From Amaricoccus sp. (GTDB lineage: Bacteria; Pseudomonadota; Alphaproteobacteria; Rhodobacterales; Rhodobacteraceae): a stretch of DNA of 64,000 bases. The notes beneath the pieces are model-generated. The model saw only the letters and a program-made list of their open reading frames with translations. It did no database searches and had not been told where the DNA came from. Each line of letters begins with the position of its first letter. The stretch's first letter is position 1. The stretch spans positions 1-64,000 of the forward strand of contig NZ_JAGOID010000006.1 of NCBI RefSeq assembly GCF_017995835.1. Direction: 5' to 3'. Below, piece after piece: positions 7,642 through 17,455 of the stretch. Both the position numbers and the translations under genes were made by a program.

Positions 7642-9306
7642 TCAGAGGATGCCGGGCAGCTTCAGCCCGTATTCGCGCGCGCAGTCGAGCGCGATGTCGT
7701 AGCCTGCATCGGCGTGGCGCATGACGCCGGTGGCGGGGTCGTTCCAGAGCACGCGGGCGAGGCGGGCGTCGGCGTCGGCGCTGCCGTCGCAGCAGATCAC
7801 CATGCCGGAATGCTGCGAAAAGCCCATGCCGACGCCGCCGCCGTGGTGGAGCGACACCCAGGTGGCGCCCGAGGCGGTGTTGAGGAGCGCGTTCAGAAGC
7901 GGCCAGTCGGAGACCGCGTCGGATCCGTCCTGCATCGCCTCAGTCTCGCGGTTGGGCGAGGCGACCGAGCCGCTGTCGAGGTGGTCGCGGCCGATGACGA
8001 TGGGGGCGCTAAGCTCGCCGGTCCGCACCATCTCGTTGAAGGCGAGGCCGAGCTTGTGCCGCAGCCCGAGGCCGACCCAGCAGATCCGCGCCGGCAGGCC
8101 CTGGAAGGCGATGCGCTCGCGCGCCATATCGAGCCAGTTGTGCAGGTGCGGGTCGTTGACCAGTTCCTTCACCTTGGCGTCGGTCTTGTAGATGTCCTCG
8201 GGGTCGCCGGAGAGCGCGGCCCAACGGAACGGGCCGATGCCGCGGCAGAACAGCGGCCGGATATAGGCCGGCACGAAGCCCGGGAAGGCGAAGGCGTTCT
8301 CGAGCCCTTCCTCGAACGCCATCTGTCGGATGTTGTTGCCGTAGTCGACGGTCGGGATGCCCATCTCGTGGAAGGCGACCATCGCCTCGACCTGCACCTT
8401 CATGCTGGCGCGGGCGGCGCGTTCAACGCCCTTGCGGTCGGTCTCCTGGCGCGCGCGCCAGTCGCCGACGCTCCAGCCGGCCGGCAGGTAGCCGTGCACG
8501 GGGTCGTGGGCGCTGGTCTGGTCGGTGACGATGTCGGGACGGACGCCGCGGCGCACGAGTTCGGGGAAGACCTCGGCCGCGTTGCCGATCAGCGCGACCG
8601 ACTTCGCCTCGCCGGCCTTGGTCCAGCGCTCGATCATGGCGAGCGCCTCGTCGAGGCTGTCGGTCTTCTCGTCGACATAGCGGGTGCGCAGGCGGAAGTC
8701 GGCGCGGGTCTCGTCGCATTCGACCGCGAGGCAGGAGGCGCCGGCCATCACCGCGGCGAGCGGCTGGGCGCCGCCCATGCCGCCGAGCCCGGCGGTCAGG
8801 ATCCACTTGCCCTTGAGGCTGCCGCCATAGTGCTGGCGCCCGGCCTCGACGAAGGTCTCGTAGGTGCCCTGCACGATGCCCTGCGAGCCGATGTAGATCC
8901 AGGAGCCGGCGGTCATCTGGCCGTACATGGCCAGGCCCTTCTTGTCCAACTCGTTGAAATGGTCCCAGGTCGCCCAGTGCGGCACGAGGTTCGAGTTGGC
9001 GATCAGCACCCGCGGCGCGTCCTTGTGGGTGCGGAAGACGCCGACCGGCTTGCCCGACTGCACGAGCAGCGTCTCATCGGCCTCGAGCCCCTTCAGCGTA
9101 TCGACGATCAGGTCGAAGTCCTTCCAGGTCCGCGCCGCCCGGCCGATGCCGCCGTAGACGACGAGCTCGTGCGGGTTCTCGGCGACGTCCGGGTGCAGGT
9201 TGTTCATCAGCATCCGCATCGGCGCCTCGGTCAGCCAGCTCTTGGCGGTGATCTCGGATCCCGTGGGCGGGAAGACGTCGCGGATGTTGTGGCGGGGATT
9301 GGTCAT
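7642..9306 (-). CDS. hutU: Urocanate hydratase
   Basis: A 554-residue enzyme of normal length that adds water to urocanate to give 4-imidazolone-5-propionate in the cytoplasm, using NAD+ as an electrophile. Visible: nucleotide-binding [13 protein letters not shown] (about residues 170-182) and the urocanase signature [13 protein letters not shown] near residue 410, which contains the conserved cysteine. The start was set at ATG 9306, preceded by GGGAGGAACGACA; an upstream in-frame extension is not homologous. It lies between an acyl-CoA dehydrogenase gene (19 nt upstream) and the ABC transporter genes. Confidence 0.97.
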   Translation of the reverse strand: MTNPRHNIRDVFPPTGSEITAKSWLTEAPMRMLMNNLHPDVAENPHELVVYGGIGRAARTWKDFDLIVDTLKGLEADETLLVQSGKPVGVFRTHKDAPRVLIANSNLVPHWATWDHFNELDKKGLAMYGQMTAGSWIYIGSQGIVQGTYETFVEAGRQHYGGSLKGKWILTAGLGGMGGAQPLAAVMAGASCLAVECDETRADFRLRTRYVDEKTDSLDEALAMIERWTKAGEAKSVALIGNAAEVFPELVRRGVRPDIVTDQTSAHDPVHGYLPAGWSVGDWRARQETDRKGVERAARASMKVQVEAMVAFHEMGIPTVDYGNNIRQMAFEEGLENAFAFPGFVPAYIRPLFCRGIGPFRWAALSGDPEDIYKTDAKVKELVNDPHLHNWLDMARERIAFQGLPARICWVGLGLRHKLGLAFNEMVRTGELSAPIVIGRDHLDSGSVASPNRETEAMQDGSDAVSDWPLLNALLNTASGATWVSLHHGGGVGMGFSQHSGMVICCDGSADADARLARVLWNDPATGVMRHADAGYDIALDCAREYGLKLPGIL

Positions 9307-9325
9307 TGTCGTTCCTCCCTCGGGG

Positions 9326-10483
9326 TCAGGCCAGAAGCTGTGCCGAAATGATGCTGCGCTGGATCTCGCTCGATCCCTCGTAGATCCGCATGATCCGGAG
9401 GTCGCGGACGATCCGCTCGACCGGGAAGTCGCGGGTGTAGCCGTAGCCGCCGAGAAGCTGGAGCGCGGTGTCGGCGATGCGGCCGGCCGCCTCGGAGGCG
9501 TGGAGCTTCGCCATCGACGCGGCGAGCGAGAAGCGCCCGCCCCCCTTGTGCGCGGCGTCGCGCTGGCGGGCGGCGTCCTGCGCAAGCAGCCGCGCCGACT
9601 GGAAGGCGAGGCCCATGTCGGCGATCATGAAGCGGATCGCCTGGCGGTCGGTCAGGGGCTGGCCGCCGATGACGCGATCCTTCGCATAGGCGATGGCGGT
9701 GGCCATCGCGGCTTCCGCGAGGCCGAGGCATTGGGCGGCGACCTCGATCCGGCCGTTGTCGAGCACCTGCATGGCGGTCTTGAACCCCTGCCCCTCGACG
9801 CCGCCCAGCAGCGCGTCTTCCGGCAGATGGCAGTCGAGGCCGAGGGTGAAGACATGCCCGCCCTTGAGGCCCATCGTGCGCTCGGGGGCGCCGGCGGAGA
9901 GGCCGGGCGTGCCCTTCGGGACGATGAAGGCGGAGATGCCGCGATGCGCGCGTGCCGGATCGGTGACGGCATAGACGACGAGGAAATCGGCGACGGCGCC
10001 GTTGGAGATGAAGCACTTGGCGCCTTCGAGGCGCCAGCCGCCACCCTCGCGCCGCGCGCGGGTCTTCATGTCGGCGGGGTCGGAACCGGCGGTCGGCTCG
10101 GTCAGGGCGAAGGCGCCGAGTGCGCGGCCCTCGGCGGCGCCGGGCAGCAGCGCCTGCTTCTGCGCCTCGGTTCCGCCGATCAGGATCGAGTCGGTGGCGA
10201 GATAATGCGCGGTCAGCGCCGAGGCGGTGGAGCCGCAGGCCCCGGCGACGATCGCCACGGCGCGCAGCAGCGCCGGGGCGGAGATGCCGCCGCCGCCGTA
10301 TTCCTCGGGCAGGTTCGCGCCCATCATGCCCGCGCCGCCCAGCGTCGCGAGCTGGTCGTGGACGAAGCGCGCGGTCTCGTCGGTCTCGGCGGCGCGTGGT
10401 GCGATCCGCTCGGCGCAGAGGCGTTCGAGCACGTCGCAGAAGAGCCGCTCCTCCTCGGAGAGCATGTGCCAGGGGTCGGTCAT
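9326..10483 (-). CDS. Acyl-CoA dehydrogenase embedded in the hut operon
   Basis: A 385-residue FAD flavoprotein. Family motifs are present: [11 protein letters not shown] (FAD/substrate region), the [13 protein letters not shown] beta-domain, the Q-rich C-terminal [17 protein letters not shown], and [11 protein letters not shown] containing the standard catalytic Glu at about residue 369. It would oxidise a saturated acyl-CoA to the 2,3-enoyl-CoA and pass electrons to ETF. ATG 10483 overlaps the stop of the CoA-transferase gene by 4 nt, and hutU follows, so it is firmly inside the operon. The classical histidine pathway needs no such enzyme. Imidazolepropionyl-CoA is a plausible substrate but is inference. 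Confidence 0.9.
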   Translation of the reverse strand: MTDPWHMLSEEERLFCDVLERLCAERIAPRAAETDETARFVHDQLATLGGAGMMGANLPEEYGGGGISAPALLRAVAIVAGACGSTASALTAHYLATDSILIGGTEAQKQALLPGAAEGRALGAFALTEPTAGSDPADMKTRARREGGGWRLEGAKCFISNGAVADFLVVYAVTDPARAHRGISAFIVPKGTPGLSAGAPERTMGLKGGHVFTLGLDCHLPEDALLGGVEGQGFKTAMQVLDNGRIEVAAQCLGLAEAAMATAIAYAKDRVIGGQPLTDRQAIRFMIADMGLAFQSARLLAQDAARQRDAAHKGGGRFSLAASMAKLHASEAAGRIADTALQLLGGYGYTRDFPVERIVRDLRIMRIYEGSSEIQRSIISAQLLA

Positions 10484-11631
10484 GCGCAGGTCTCCAGGCC
10501 GAGGGATTTGAGGATCGCGGCCCGGTCGCCGCCGAGCCGCGGAGCCGAGGTCGCCGCGACCGGCTTCGCGCCGTCGAAGCGCACCGGCTGGCCGACGACC
10601 GGCGCGGAGCCGAGGACCGGATGCGCCAGCCCTGTCACCAGCCCGCGGGCGGCGGAGTGCGCGCTGGCGGCGGCCTGCGCGATGTCCCGGATCGGCGCGG
10701 TCGGCAGGCCCTCGGCGGCGAGGGCGGCGACGGCCTCCTCGGTGGTCAGGCGGCCGGACCAGGCCTCGATGACCGCGCGGATCTCGGGCTCGTGCGCGGT
10801 GCGGCTCTCGTCGGTGGCGAAGCGCGGGTCGTCGGCGATCTCGGGGCGGCCGATCAGCGCGGCGAGGCGCTGGAACTGCTTGCCGTTCAGGACCGCGATC
10901 ACCACCTGGCCGTCGCTGGTCGCGAAACAGCCGAACGGGGTCGAGAGCGGATGCCGGTTGCCGACCCGCGACGGCGCCACGCCGGCGTAGAGGTGCAGCG
11001 CGTGGCTCGTCGTCAGCATCGAGAAGAGCGCGTCGTACATGGCGACGTCGAGCGTCGCCCCCTCGCCGGTGGCGCCCCGCCGCACCAGAGCGGCGAGGAT
11101 CGACCAGCTCGCGAACAGGCCGGCGATCAGGTCGGCGACGCTCTCGCCCGCCTTGAGCGGCGCGCCGCCTTCCTCGCCGGTCGCCGCCATCAGCCCCGAC
11201 ATCGCCTGCACCACGAGGTCGTAGGCGGGCAGGTCGCGGAACGGCCCTTCCTGGCCGAAGCCGGAGATCGAGCAGTAGATCAGCCGCGGGTTCTCGGCGC
11301 GCAGCGCCTCGGCGCCGAGGCCGAGGCGGGCGGCGACGCCGGGGCGGAAGTTCTCGACGACGACATCGACGCGCGCGGCGATCGCCCGCGCCAGCGCGAG
11401 GTCGGCCGGATCCTTCAGGTCGAGCACGAGGCTCCGCTTGCCGCGGTTGTTGAGGGTGAAGAGCGCGCTTTCGCCATCCTTGAACGGGCCGATGTGGCGG
11501 TAGTCGTCCCCTTGCGGCGGCTCGATCTTGATGATCTCCGCCCCGAGGTCGGCGAGAAGCGCGGTGCAGTAGGGGCCGGCGAGGACGCGGGACAAATCGA
11601 GGACGCGGATGCCGCTCAAGGGTCCGCTCAT
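10480..11631 (-). CDS. CaiB/BaiF family CoA transferase embedded in the hut operon
   Basis: A 383-residue class III CoA transferase. It opens with SGIRVLDLSRVLAGPYCTALLADLGAEIIKIEPP, here read as the family's standard N-terminal CoA-binding pattern, and later shows RNNRGKRSLVLDLK-type and GEGATLDVAMYDALFS segments, the latter carrying the conserved active-site Asp. These enzymes move CoA between carboxylic acids through aspartyl-CoA mixed anhydrides. Both ends overlap neighbours by 4 nt (hutG stop upstream, dehydrogenase start downstream). Together with the dehydrogenase it could activate and desaturate a side-chain acid feeding into HutU; substrate unproven. Confidence 0.9.
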   Translation of the reverse strand: MSGPLSGIRVLDLSRVLAGPYCTALLADLGAEIIKIEPPQGDDYRHIGPFKDGESALFTLNNRGKRSLVLDLKDPADLALARAIAARVDVVVENFRPGVAARLGLGAEALRAENPRLIYCSISGFGQEGPFRDLPAYDLVVQAMSGLMAATGEEGGAPLKAGESVADLIAGLFASWSILAALVRRGATGEGATLDVAMYDALFSMLTTSHALHLYAGVAPSRVGNRHPLSTPFGCFATSDGQVVIAVLNGKQFQRLAALIGRPEIADDPRFATDESRTAHEPEIRAVIEAWSGRLTTEEAVAALAAEGLPTAPIRDIAQAAASAHSAARGLVTGLAHPVLGSAPVVGQPVRFDGAKPVAATSAPRLGGDRAAILKSLGLETCA

Positions 11632-12425
11632 GCCGACGTCCTCAGGCCGGGCGCAAGTGCCGCGAGCGCGCGCAGGATTTCGCCGAGCGGCTGGCGCAGC
11701 GCGGCGGCCCTGGCCTCGTCATAGGCGAAGGGCGGCGTCTCGGTGGCGAGATGCGTCGATTGCGCCAGCTCCATCTGGATCGCATGGACGCCGGTCTCGG
11801 GCCGGCCGTAGTGGCGCGTGGTCCAGCCGCCCTTGAAGCGGCCGTTGACCGCCATCGTCCGGCCGGTGGCGCCGCAGACGCCGCGCACGGTCTCCTCGAC
11901 GCGCGGGTCACAGGTCGCGCCGTTGTTGGTGCCGATGTTGAAATCCGGCAGCGTCCCCTCGAACAGGAACGGGATATGGCTGCGGATCGAGTGGCAGTCG
12001 TAGAGGATGGCGACGCCGTGCCTCACCCGCACCCGCTCGACCTCGGCGGCGAGCGCGGCGTGGTAGGGGGCGTGAAAGGCCGCCCGACGCTCGGCGACGT
12101 CGGCGGCGCCGGGCGCGTCGGTCCAGATCGGCTCGCCGTCGAAATCGGTCAGCGGCACGAGGCCGGTGGTGTTCTGTCCCGGATAGAGGCTGGCGTCGTC
12201 CGGGCCGCGGTTCGCGTCGATCACATAGCGGTGGAAGGTCGCGCGCACCGTCGTAGCCCCGGGCAGCAGGCCGTCATAGAGCCGCTCGATATGCCAGTCG
12301 GTATCGGCGAGCACACGGCCGCGGTCGTTCAGCCTGGCGCGGATGGCGTCTGGCAGCCATGTGCCGGTATGCGGCAGGCCGAGGATGACCGGGCCATCAC
12401 CTTGAACCACTTCCACCGGGATCAT
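11628..12425 (-). CDS. hutG: N-formylglutamate deformylase
   Basis: A 265-residue zinc hydrolase that releases formate from N-formyl-L-glutamate to give glutamate, the last step of the HutF-dependent route. The N-terminus has the family pattern [14 protein letters not shown] central [18 protein letters not shown] carries metal/active-site residues, and [11 protein letters not shown] and HAIQMELAQ are also typical. ATG 12425 overlaps the hutH stop by 4 nt (ATGA), and its own stop overlaps the CoA-transferase start. Presence of both HutG of this type and HutF identifies the five-step pathway. Confidence 0.95.
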   Translation of the reverse strand: MIPVEVVQGDGPVILGLPHTGTWLPDAIRARLNDRGRVLADTDWHIERLYDGLLPGATTVRATFHRYVIDANRGPDDASLYPGQNTTGLVPLTDFDGEPIWTDAPGAADVAERRAAFHAPYHAALAAEVERVRVRHGVAILYDCHSIRSHIPFLFEGTLPDFNIGTNNGATCDPRVEETVRGVCGATGRTMAVNGRFKGGWTTRHYGRPETGVHAIQMELAQSTHLATETPPFAYDEARAAALRQPLGEILRALAALAPGLRTSA

Positions 12426-13963
12426 GGCCGGACCTCGGCGAGAAGCGCCGCGGGCAGCGCGCCGACCAGCGCGTCGCTGCGCACGAGTTCCGCGGCCTTC
12501 GCCAGATCGGGCGCGAGATAGCGGTCCTGCTCCAGCGCGGGAATGTCGGCGCGAAGCCGGGCGATCACCGCGGCGAGCGGGGCCGAGGTCGCGAGCGGCG
12601 CGCGGAACTCGACGCCGGCGGCGGCGCACATCGCCTCGATGCCGACGATCTGGGCGAGGTTGGCGTTCATCCGGCGCAGCCGCCGCGCGCCATGGGCGGC
12701 CATGCTGACATGGTCCTCCTGATTGGCGCTGGTCGGGGTCGAGTCGGTCGAGCAGGGCGTGGCGAGGTGCTTGTTCTCGCTCATCAGCGCGGCGGAGGTG
12801 ACTTCGGCGATCATCAGCCCGGAGTTCAGGCCGGGGTCGGGGGTCAGGAACGGCGGCAGATCGTGGCTGAGCGCCGGATCGACCATCAGCGCGATGCGGC
12901 GCTGCGAGATCGAGCCGATCTCGGCAATGGCGAGCGCGATCTGGTCGGCGGCGAAGGCGACCGGCTCGGCGTGGAAGTTGCCGCCCGAGACGATCTCGTC
13001 GACATCGGTCAGCACCAGCGGGTTGTCGGTCGCGGCGTTCGCCTCGATCTCCAGCGTGCGCCCGACCTGCCAGAGCAGATCGAGGCAGGCGCCCGTCACC
13101 TGCGGCTGGCAGCGGATGCAGTAGGGATCCTGCACCCTTGTGTCGCCCTCGCGGTGGCTCTCGCGGATCACCGAGCCGGCGAGCAGGCCGCGGATCACGC
13201 TCGCGGCGAGGATCTGGCCGCGATGGCCGCGCAGCCGGTGGATCTCGTCGTAGAGCGGCGCGGTAGAGCCCATGATAGCGTCGGTCGAGATCGCCGAGAC
13301 GACGAGCGCGGCGCGCGCCGCGCGGAAGGCGTCGAAGAGCCCGGCGAGCGCGAAGGCGGTCGAGACCTGGGTGCCGTTGATGAGCGCGAGGCCCTCCTTC
13401 GCCGCCAGCACAACCGGGGCGAGGCCGGCGGCGGCGAGCGCCTCGGCGGCCGGCATCTCGCGGCCCTCGAAATTGGCGCGGCCCTCGCCGAGCATGGCGG
13501 CGGCCATATGTGCGAGCGGCGCGAGGTCGCCCGAGGCGCCGACCGAGCCCTGCGACGGGATGACGGGCAGCACGCCCTTGGCGAGCATCCCTTCGATCAG
13601 CGCGATCACCTCGGGGCGGACGCCGGAGGCGCCGCGGCCGAGCGAGAGCAGCTTCAGCGCGAGGATCAGGCGCACCGTCTCGGGTTCGACCGGCTCGCCG
13701 ACGCCGCAGCAATGCGACAGGATCAGGTTGCGTTGCAGCGTCGCGGTGTCCTTGGCCGCGATCTTGATCGAGGCGAGCTTGCCGAAGCCGGTGTTGACGC
13801 CGTAGACGGCCTTGTCGCCCTGGGCCGCGGCGGCGATGCGGGCGGCGGCGGCGGCGACGGGGCCGCGGGCGCTCTCGTCGAGGCGCACGGCGAGGCCGTC
13901 GCGCCAGATCCGCTCCAGTTCCGCGAGGGTGGCGCGGCCGGGGGTCAGGACGATCTCAGACAA
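12422..13963 (-). CDS. hutH: Histidine ammonia-lyase
   Basis: Deaminates L-histidine to trans-urocanate. The MIO-forming triad Ala-Ser-Gly lies in [14 protein letters not shown] at residues 143-145, almost exactly the canonical 142-144. [23 protein letters not shown] and [10 protein letters not shown] are also conserved. I chose TTG 13963 (513 aa) because a perfect GGAGGTG lies 5 nt upstream and it overlaps the hutI stop by 8 nt, favouring coupling. The alternative ATG at 13987 (521 aa) lacks any ribosome-binding site. First committed enzyme of the locus, second gene of the operon. Confidence 0.96.
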   Translation of the reverse strand: MSEIVLTPGRATLAELERIWRDGLAVRLDESARGPVAAAAARIAAAAQGDKAVYGVNTGFGKLASIKIAAKDTATLQRNLILSHCCGVGEPVEPETVRLILALKLLSLGRGASGVRPEVIALIEGMLAKGVLPVIPSQGSVGASGDLAPLAHMAAAMLGEGRANFEGREMPAAEALAAAGLAPVVLAAKEGLALINGTQVSTAFALAGLFDAFRAARAALVVSAISTDAIMGSTAPLYDEIHRLRGHRGQILAASVIRGLLAGSVIRESHREGDTRVQDPYCIRCQPQVTGACLDLLWQVGRTLEIEANAATDNPLVLTDVDEIVSGGNFHAEPVAFAADQIALAIAEIGSISQRRIALMVDPALSHDLPPFLTPDPGLNSGLMIAEVTSAALMSENKHLATPCSTDSTPTSANQEDHVSMAAHGARRLRRMNANLAQIVGIEAMCAAAGVEFRAPLATSAPLAAVIARLRADIPALEQDRYLAPDLAKAAELVRSDALVGALPAALLAEVRP

Positions 13964-15158
13964 ATTCACCTCCGAAGACGCGGGCATGGAGCGGGTTGAA
14001 GCCGATGCGGTAGCTGAGCTCGGCCGGCGAGGCGGCGTCCCAGATCGCGAGATCGGCGCGCTGGCCGGGGCCGAGCGTGCCGCGATCGCGGAGGCCCAGC
14101 GCGCGGGCGGCGTTGCGGGTGACGCCGGCGAGGCATTCGGCCGGGGTCATGCGAAAGAGCGTCGCGCCCATGTTCATGGTCAGGAGCAGCGAGGTCAGCG
14201 GCGAGGTGCCGGGGTTGCAGTCGGTGGCGAGCGCGATCGGCACGCCCGCGTCGCGCAGGCCCTGCACCGGCGGCAGCCTGGTCTCGCGCAGCGTGTAGAA
14301 GGCGCCGGGCAGCAGCACCGCTACGGTTCCCGCCTCCGCCATCGCGTCGATGCCGTCCTGGCCGAGCCATTCCAGATGGTCGGCCGACAGCGCCCCGTGG
14401 CGGGCGGCCAGCGCGGCGCCGCCAAGGTCGGAGAGTTGCTCGGCGTGCAGCTTCACCGGCAGGCCGAGCGTCGCCGCGTGGTCGAACACGCGGCCGATCT
14501 CGTCCGGAGAGAAGGCGATTCCCTCGCAAAAGCCGTCGACCGCGTCGATCAGCCCCTCGCCATGGGCCTTGTCCATGCCGGCGATCGCCACGTCGCGGAT
14601 ATAGGCCGCGCGGTCGTCGCGATATTCCGGCGGCAGCGCATGGGCGGCGAGCCAGGTCGTCGCCACCGTGACCGGCCGCTCGCGGCCGATGGCGCGGGCG
14701 ACGCGCAGCATCTTGCATTCGTTTTCGATGTCGAGACCGTAGCCCGACTTGATCTCCAGCGTGGTGACGCCTTCGGCGATGAGCGTGTCGACCCGCGGCA
14801 GCGCCGCGGCGAGCAGCGCCGCCTCGTCGGCGGCGCGGGTGGCGCGCACGCTCGACAGGATGCCGCCCCCGGCGCGGGCGATCTCCTCGTAGCCCGCCCC
14901 TTCGAGGCGCATCTCGAACTCGCGCGCGCGGTCGCCGCCGAAGACGATATGCGTGTGGCAGTCGACCAGCCCCGGCGTGACCAGCCGCCCGCCAAGATCG
15001 CGACGTGGCGCGGCGGCGAACTCCGCCGGCAGGTCGCGCTGCGGGCCGACCCAGGCGATGCGGTCCCCGTCAAGCGCCAGCGCGCCCGCCTCGACGAGGT
15101 CGTAACCGCCTGATTCAACGCCGATCTTCGCGATCGTGGCATTGGCGAGAACCTGCAT
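13956..15158 (-). CDS. hutI: Imidazolonepropionase
   Basis: A 400-residue amidohydrolase-superfamily enzyme that opens the imidazolone ring to formimino-L-glutamate. The metal motif DCHTH (His68 and His70) is followed by [17 protein letters not shown], diagnostic of Hut[21 protein letters not shown] and [10 protein letters not shown] (substrate and metal residues) are intact. ATG 15158 is preceded by GGAGGGG. It is the first gene of the minus-strand operon, about 107 nt from the divergent hutF start; the space between holds two HutC-type operators. Confidence 0.96.
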   Translation of the reverse strand: MQVLANATIAKIGVESGGYDLVEAGALALDGDRIAWVGPQRDLPAEFAAAPRRDLGGRLVTPGLVDCHTHIVFGGDRAREFEMRLEGAGYEEIARAGGGILSSVRATRAADEAALLAAALPRVDTLIAEGVTTLEIKSGYGLDIENECKMLRVARAIGRERPVTVATTWLAAHALPPEYRDDRAAYIRDVAIAGMDKAHGEGLIDAVDGFCEGIAFSPDEIGRVFDHAATLGLPVKLHAEQLSDLGGAALAARHGALSADHLEWLGQDGIDAMAEAGTVAVLLPGAFYTLRETRLPPVQGLRDAGVPIALATDCNPGTSPLTSLLLTMNMGATLFRMTPAECLAGVTRNAARALGLRDRGTLGPGQRADLAIWDAASPAELSYRIGFNPLHARVFGGEFV

Positions 15159-15190
15159 CCGCTCCCCTCCGGCTGCGTGTTCGGGTTGAT

Positions 15191-15204
15191 TATGTCTAGA
15201 TGTA
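15191..15204. promoter_or_regulatory. Putative HutC operator, hutI-proximal
   Basis: TATGTCTAGATGTA contains GTCTAGAT, one base from the palindrome GTCTAGAC. HutC/GntR-family repressors commonly recognise a GT-N-TA-N-AC core. It is duplicated 23 bp away in the same AT-rich divergent promoter region, the only such AT island in the hut locus. Occupancy would overlap likely -10/-35 sequences for both directions. Repressor identity is inferred from the adjacent hutC gene. Confidence 0.55.
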
Positions 15205-15213
15205 TTTTTCTAT

Positions 15214-15227
15214 TATGTCTAGACTTA
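15214..15227. promoter_or_regulatory. Putative HutC operator, hutF-proximal
   Basis: TATGTCTAGACTTA contains the perfect 8-bp palindrome GTCTAGAC, fitting the GT-N-TA-N-AC core typical of HutC/GntR repressors. Its centre is 23 bp (about two helical turns) from the companion site, an arrangement suited to cooperative binding of two dimers. It lies about 40 bp upstream of the hutF start, where a bound repressor would block the hutF-hutC-hutD promoter and give autoregulation. Confidence 0.6.
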
Positions 15228-15265
15228 TTTTGCTGTATGACGGAAGGGTCAAGGAGGAGGCGACG

Positions 15266-16630
15266 ATGACGGTGCTCTGGGCGGAACGGGCCTTGCTGCC
15301 CGAGGGTTGGGCGGAAAACGTGCGGGTCGAGGTCGCGCCGGATGGACGGATCGCCGCGGTCGCGCCCGGCGCCGCGCCCGAGGGCGAGCGAATCGACCTG
15401 CTGCTTCCGGCGATGGCCAATGTGCATTCGCACGCGTTCCAGCGGGCGATGGCCGGGCTCTCCGAGGCGCGCGGGCCGCAGCCGCGCGACACGTTCTGGA
15501 CCTGGCGGCAGATCATGTACCGCTTCCTCGATCACCTGACCCCGGACGACGTCGAAGCGATCGCCGCTCTGGTGCAGATGGAGATGCTCGAGGCCGGTTA
15601 CGCCACGAATGTCGAGTTCCATTACCTCCACCACCGCCCCGACGGCCAAGCCTATGACGACCTCGCCGAGATGTCCGCGCGCATCGCCGCTGCGGCGCAG
15701 CGCACCGGCATCGGCCTGACGCTCCTGCCCGTTCACTACCAGTTCGGCGGCCTCGACCGCCGCCCGCTCGGCCCCGGCCAGCGACGCTTCGGCACCGATC
15801 CCGACGGCTTCGTCCGCCTGCTCGACGCCGCCGAGGCGGCGCTCGGCGACCTGCCTGCCGATGCCGGCATCGGCGTCGCGCCGCATTCGCTGCGCGCGGT
15901 CAGCCCCGAGGCGCTCGCCATGTGCGCGGGGCTGAGGCCCGGGCGGCCGCTGCACATGCACCTTGCCGAGCAAATCCCCGAGATCGAGGAGGTCGTCGCC
16001 GCAACCGGCCGGCGCCCGGTCGAATGGCTGCTCGACCACCATGCCCCCGACCGGCGCTGGACGCTGATCCACCTCACCCACATGACCGAGGACGAGACCC
16101 GCCGCCTCGCGGCGACCGGCGCGGCCGCCGGCCTCTGCCCGATCACAGAATCGAGCCTCGGCGACGGCATCTTCAACGGCACGATCTGGAAGGACGCCGG
16201 CGGGCGGCTCGGCTTCGGGTCGGACAGCAACATCCGCATCGCGCTCGGCGAGGAACTGCGCACGCTCGAATACAGCCAGCGCCTGCGCGACACCGGCCGC
16301 GCCATCCTCGCCGAGCCCGGGCGCTCGACGGGCCGCGTGCTCTACGAGGCCGGCCTCGACGGCGGCGCCACCGCCGCCGGCCGCGATACCGGCGCGATCC
16401 GGGCGGGACTCTGGGCCGATCTCTGCGCGCTGTCGGTCGCCAACCCGGTGCTGGCCGGGCGCGAGGGCGACGAGTTGCTCGACAGCCTGATCTTCGCCGG
16501 CGGCGACGGACTGGTGCGCGACGTCTGGGCGGCCGGGCGCCACGTCGTCCGCGACGGGCGGCACAGCGACCATGACCGGATCACGGCCGACTATGTGGCC
16601 TGCGTCGGGCGACTGCGGGAACGGATGTGA
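15266..16630 (+). CDS. hutF: Formimidoylglutamate deiminase
   Basis: A 454-residue amidohydrolase that removes ammonia from N-formimino-L-glutamate to give N-formyl-L-glutamate, the substrate of HutG. Metal-binding NVHSHAFQRAMAG (His54 and His56), later HMHLAEQ and the GLCPITESSLGDGIFN segment typical of HutF are all present. The start was set at ATG 15266, preceded by AAGGAGG; the frame extends upstream but without homologous sequence. It heads the hutF-hutC-hutD unit, divergent from hutI, and its stop overlaps the hutC start codon (GTGA). Confidence 0.95.
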   Translation: MTVLWAERALLPEGWAENVRVEVAPDGRIAAVAPGAAPEGERIDLLLPAMANVHSHAFQRAMAGLSEARGPQPRDTFWTWRQIMYRFLDHLTPDDVEAIAALVQMEMLEAGYATNVEFHYLHHRPDGQAYDDLAEMSARIAAAAQRTGIGLTLLPVHYQFGGLDRRPLGPGQRRFGTDPDGFVRLLDAAEAALGDLPADAGIGVAPHSLRAVSPEALAMCAGLRPGRPLHMHLAEQIPEIEEVVAATGRRPVEWLLDHHAPDRRWTLIHLTHMTEDETRRLAATGAAAGLCPITESSLGDGIFNGTIWKDAGGRLGFGSDSNIRIALGEELRTLEYSQRLRDTGRAILAEPGRSTGRVLYEAGLDGGATAAGRDTGAIRAGLWADLCALSVANPVLAGREGDELLDSLIFAGGDGLVRDVWAAGRHVVRDGRHSDHDRITADYVACVGRLRERM

Positions 16631-17358
16631 CCGACCGGCGCGCCGGCCCGACCTCCTCCAAGGTGCAGGGCATCGCCGCCGAAGTGCGCCGCCGCATCGT
16701 CGAGCGCGAATGGCGTCAGGGCGATCGCATCCCCGACGAGGCTGACCTCGCGATTGAGTTCGACGCGGCGCGCGCGACGGTCAACAAGGCGTTGCAGCTC
16801 CTGGCCGACGAAGGGCTTCTCGACCGCCGTCGCCGGGCAGGCACCCGCGTCGCGGTCGACCCGGTGCGCAAGGCGACCTTCACGATCTCGCTCGTGCGCG
16901 AGCAGGTCGAGCACGCCGGCATGGACTACAGTCACCGCGTGGTGGCGCAGCGACGCAGCCCGATCCCGGCGGATATCGCGGAGCGGCTCGGCCTGCCGGA
17001 GGGCGAGGTGCTCGTCCACATGAGGACGGTGCACTACGGGGACGGCCGGCCGTTCCAGCTCGAGGACCGCTGGATCAACCCGCGCGCGGCGCCGGGGCTG
17101 GATCGCCTCGACTTCTGGCAGTTGAATGCCAACGAGTGGCTGGTGCGCAACATTCCCTATCTGCGGGCCGATTTTGCCTTCGCGGCCGAGAACGCCAACC
17201 GCCGCGACGCGCGGCTCCTGCGGACCGAGCCCGGGCGGGCGCTGCTGATCTTGCACCGCACCACCTGGAACGATATCGGGCCGATCACCACGGTCCGGCT
17301 GGCGTTCCGCCCGGGCCACCGCGTGGGCGCGGAGAATGGTCGGAGCGACAGCCAATGA
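16627..17358 (+). CDS. hutC: GntR-family histidine-utilisation repressor
   Basis: A 243-residue HutC-subfamily regulator. Residues about 10-80 form the GntR winged helix (WRQGDRIPDEADLAIEFDAARATVNKALQLLADEGLL), and residues about 95-235 form the UTRA effector domain, which in HutC proteins binds urocanate and releases DNA. The start is GTG, overlapping the hutF stop by 4 nt. It very likely acts on the paired GTCTAGAC-type sites between hutI and hutF, repressing both divergent units and itself. Confidence 0.93.
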   Translation: MTDRRAGPTSSKVQGIAAEVRRRIVEREWRQGDRIPDEADLAIEFDAARATVNKALQLLADEGLLDRRRRAGTRVAVDPVRKATFTISLVREQVEHAGMDYSHRVVAQRRSPIPADIAERLGLPEGEVLVHMRTVHYGDGRPFQLEDRWINPRAAPGLDRLDFWQLNANEWLVRNIPYLRADFAFAAENANRRDARLLRTEPGRALLILHRTTWNDIGPITTVRLAFRPGHRVGAENGRSDSQ

Positions 17359-17455
17359 ACCCGCCGCCTTCGCCGATGATCCGGGCCTTGTCGCGAGCCA
17401 CGCATCGCCGCAGGATGACGAGCGTCGACGGGAGCCTTCAAGGGGACGCTGGGGC

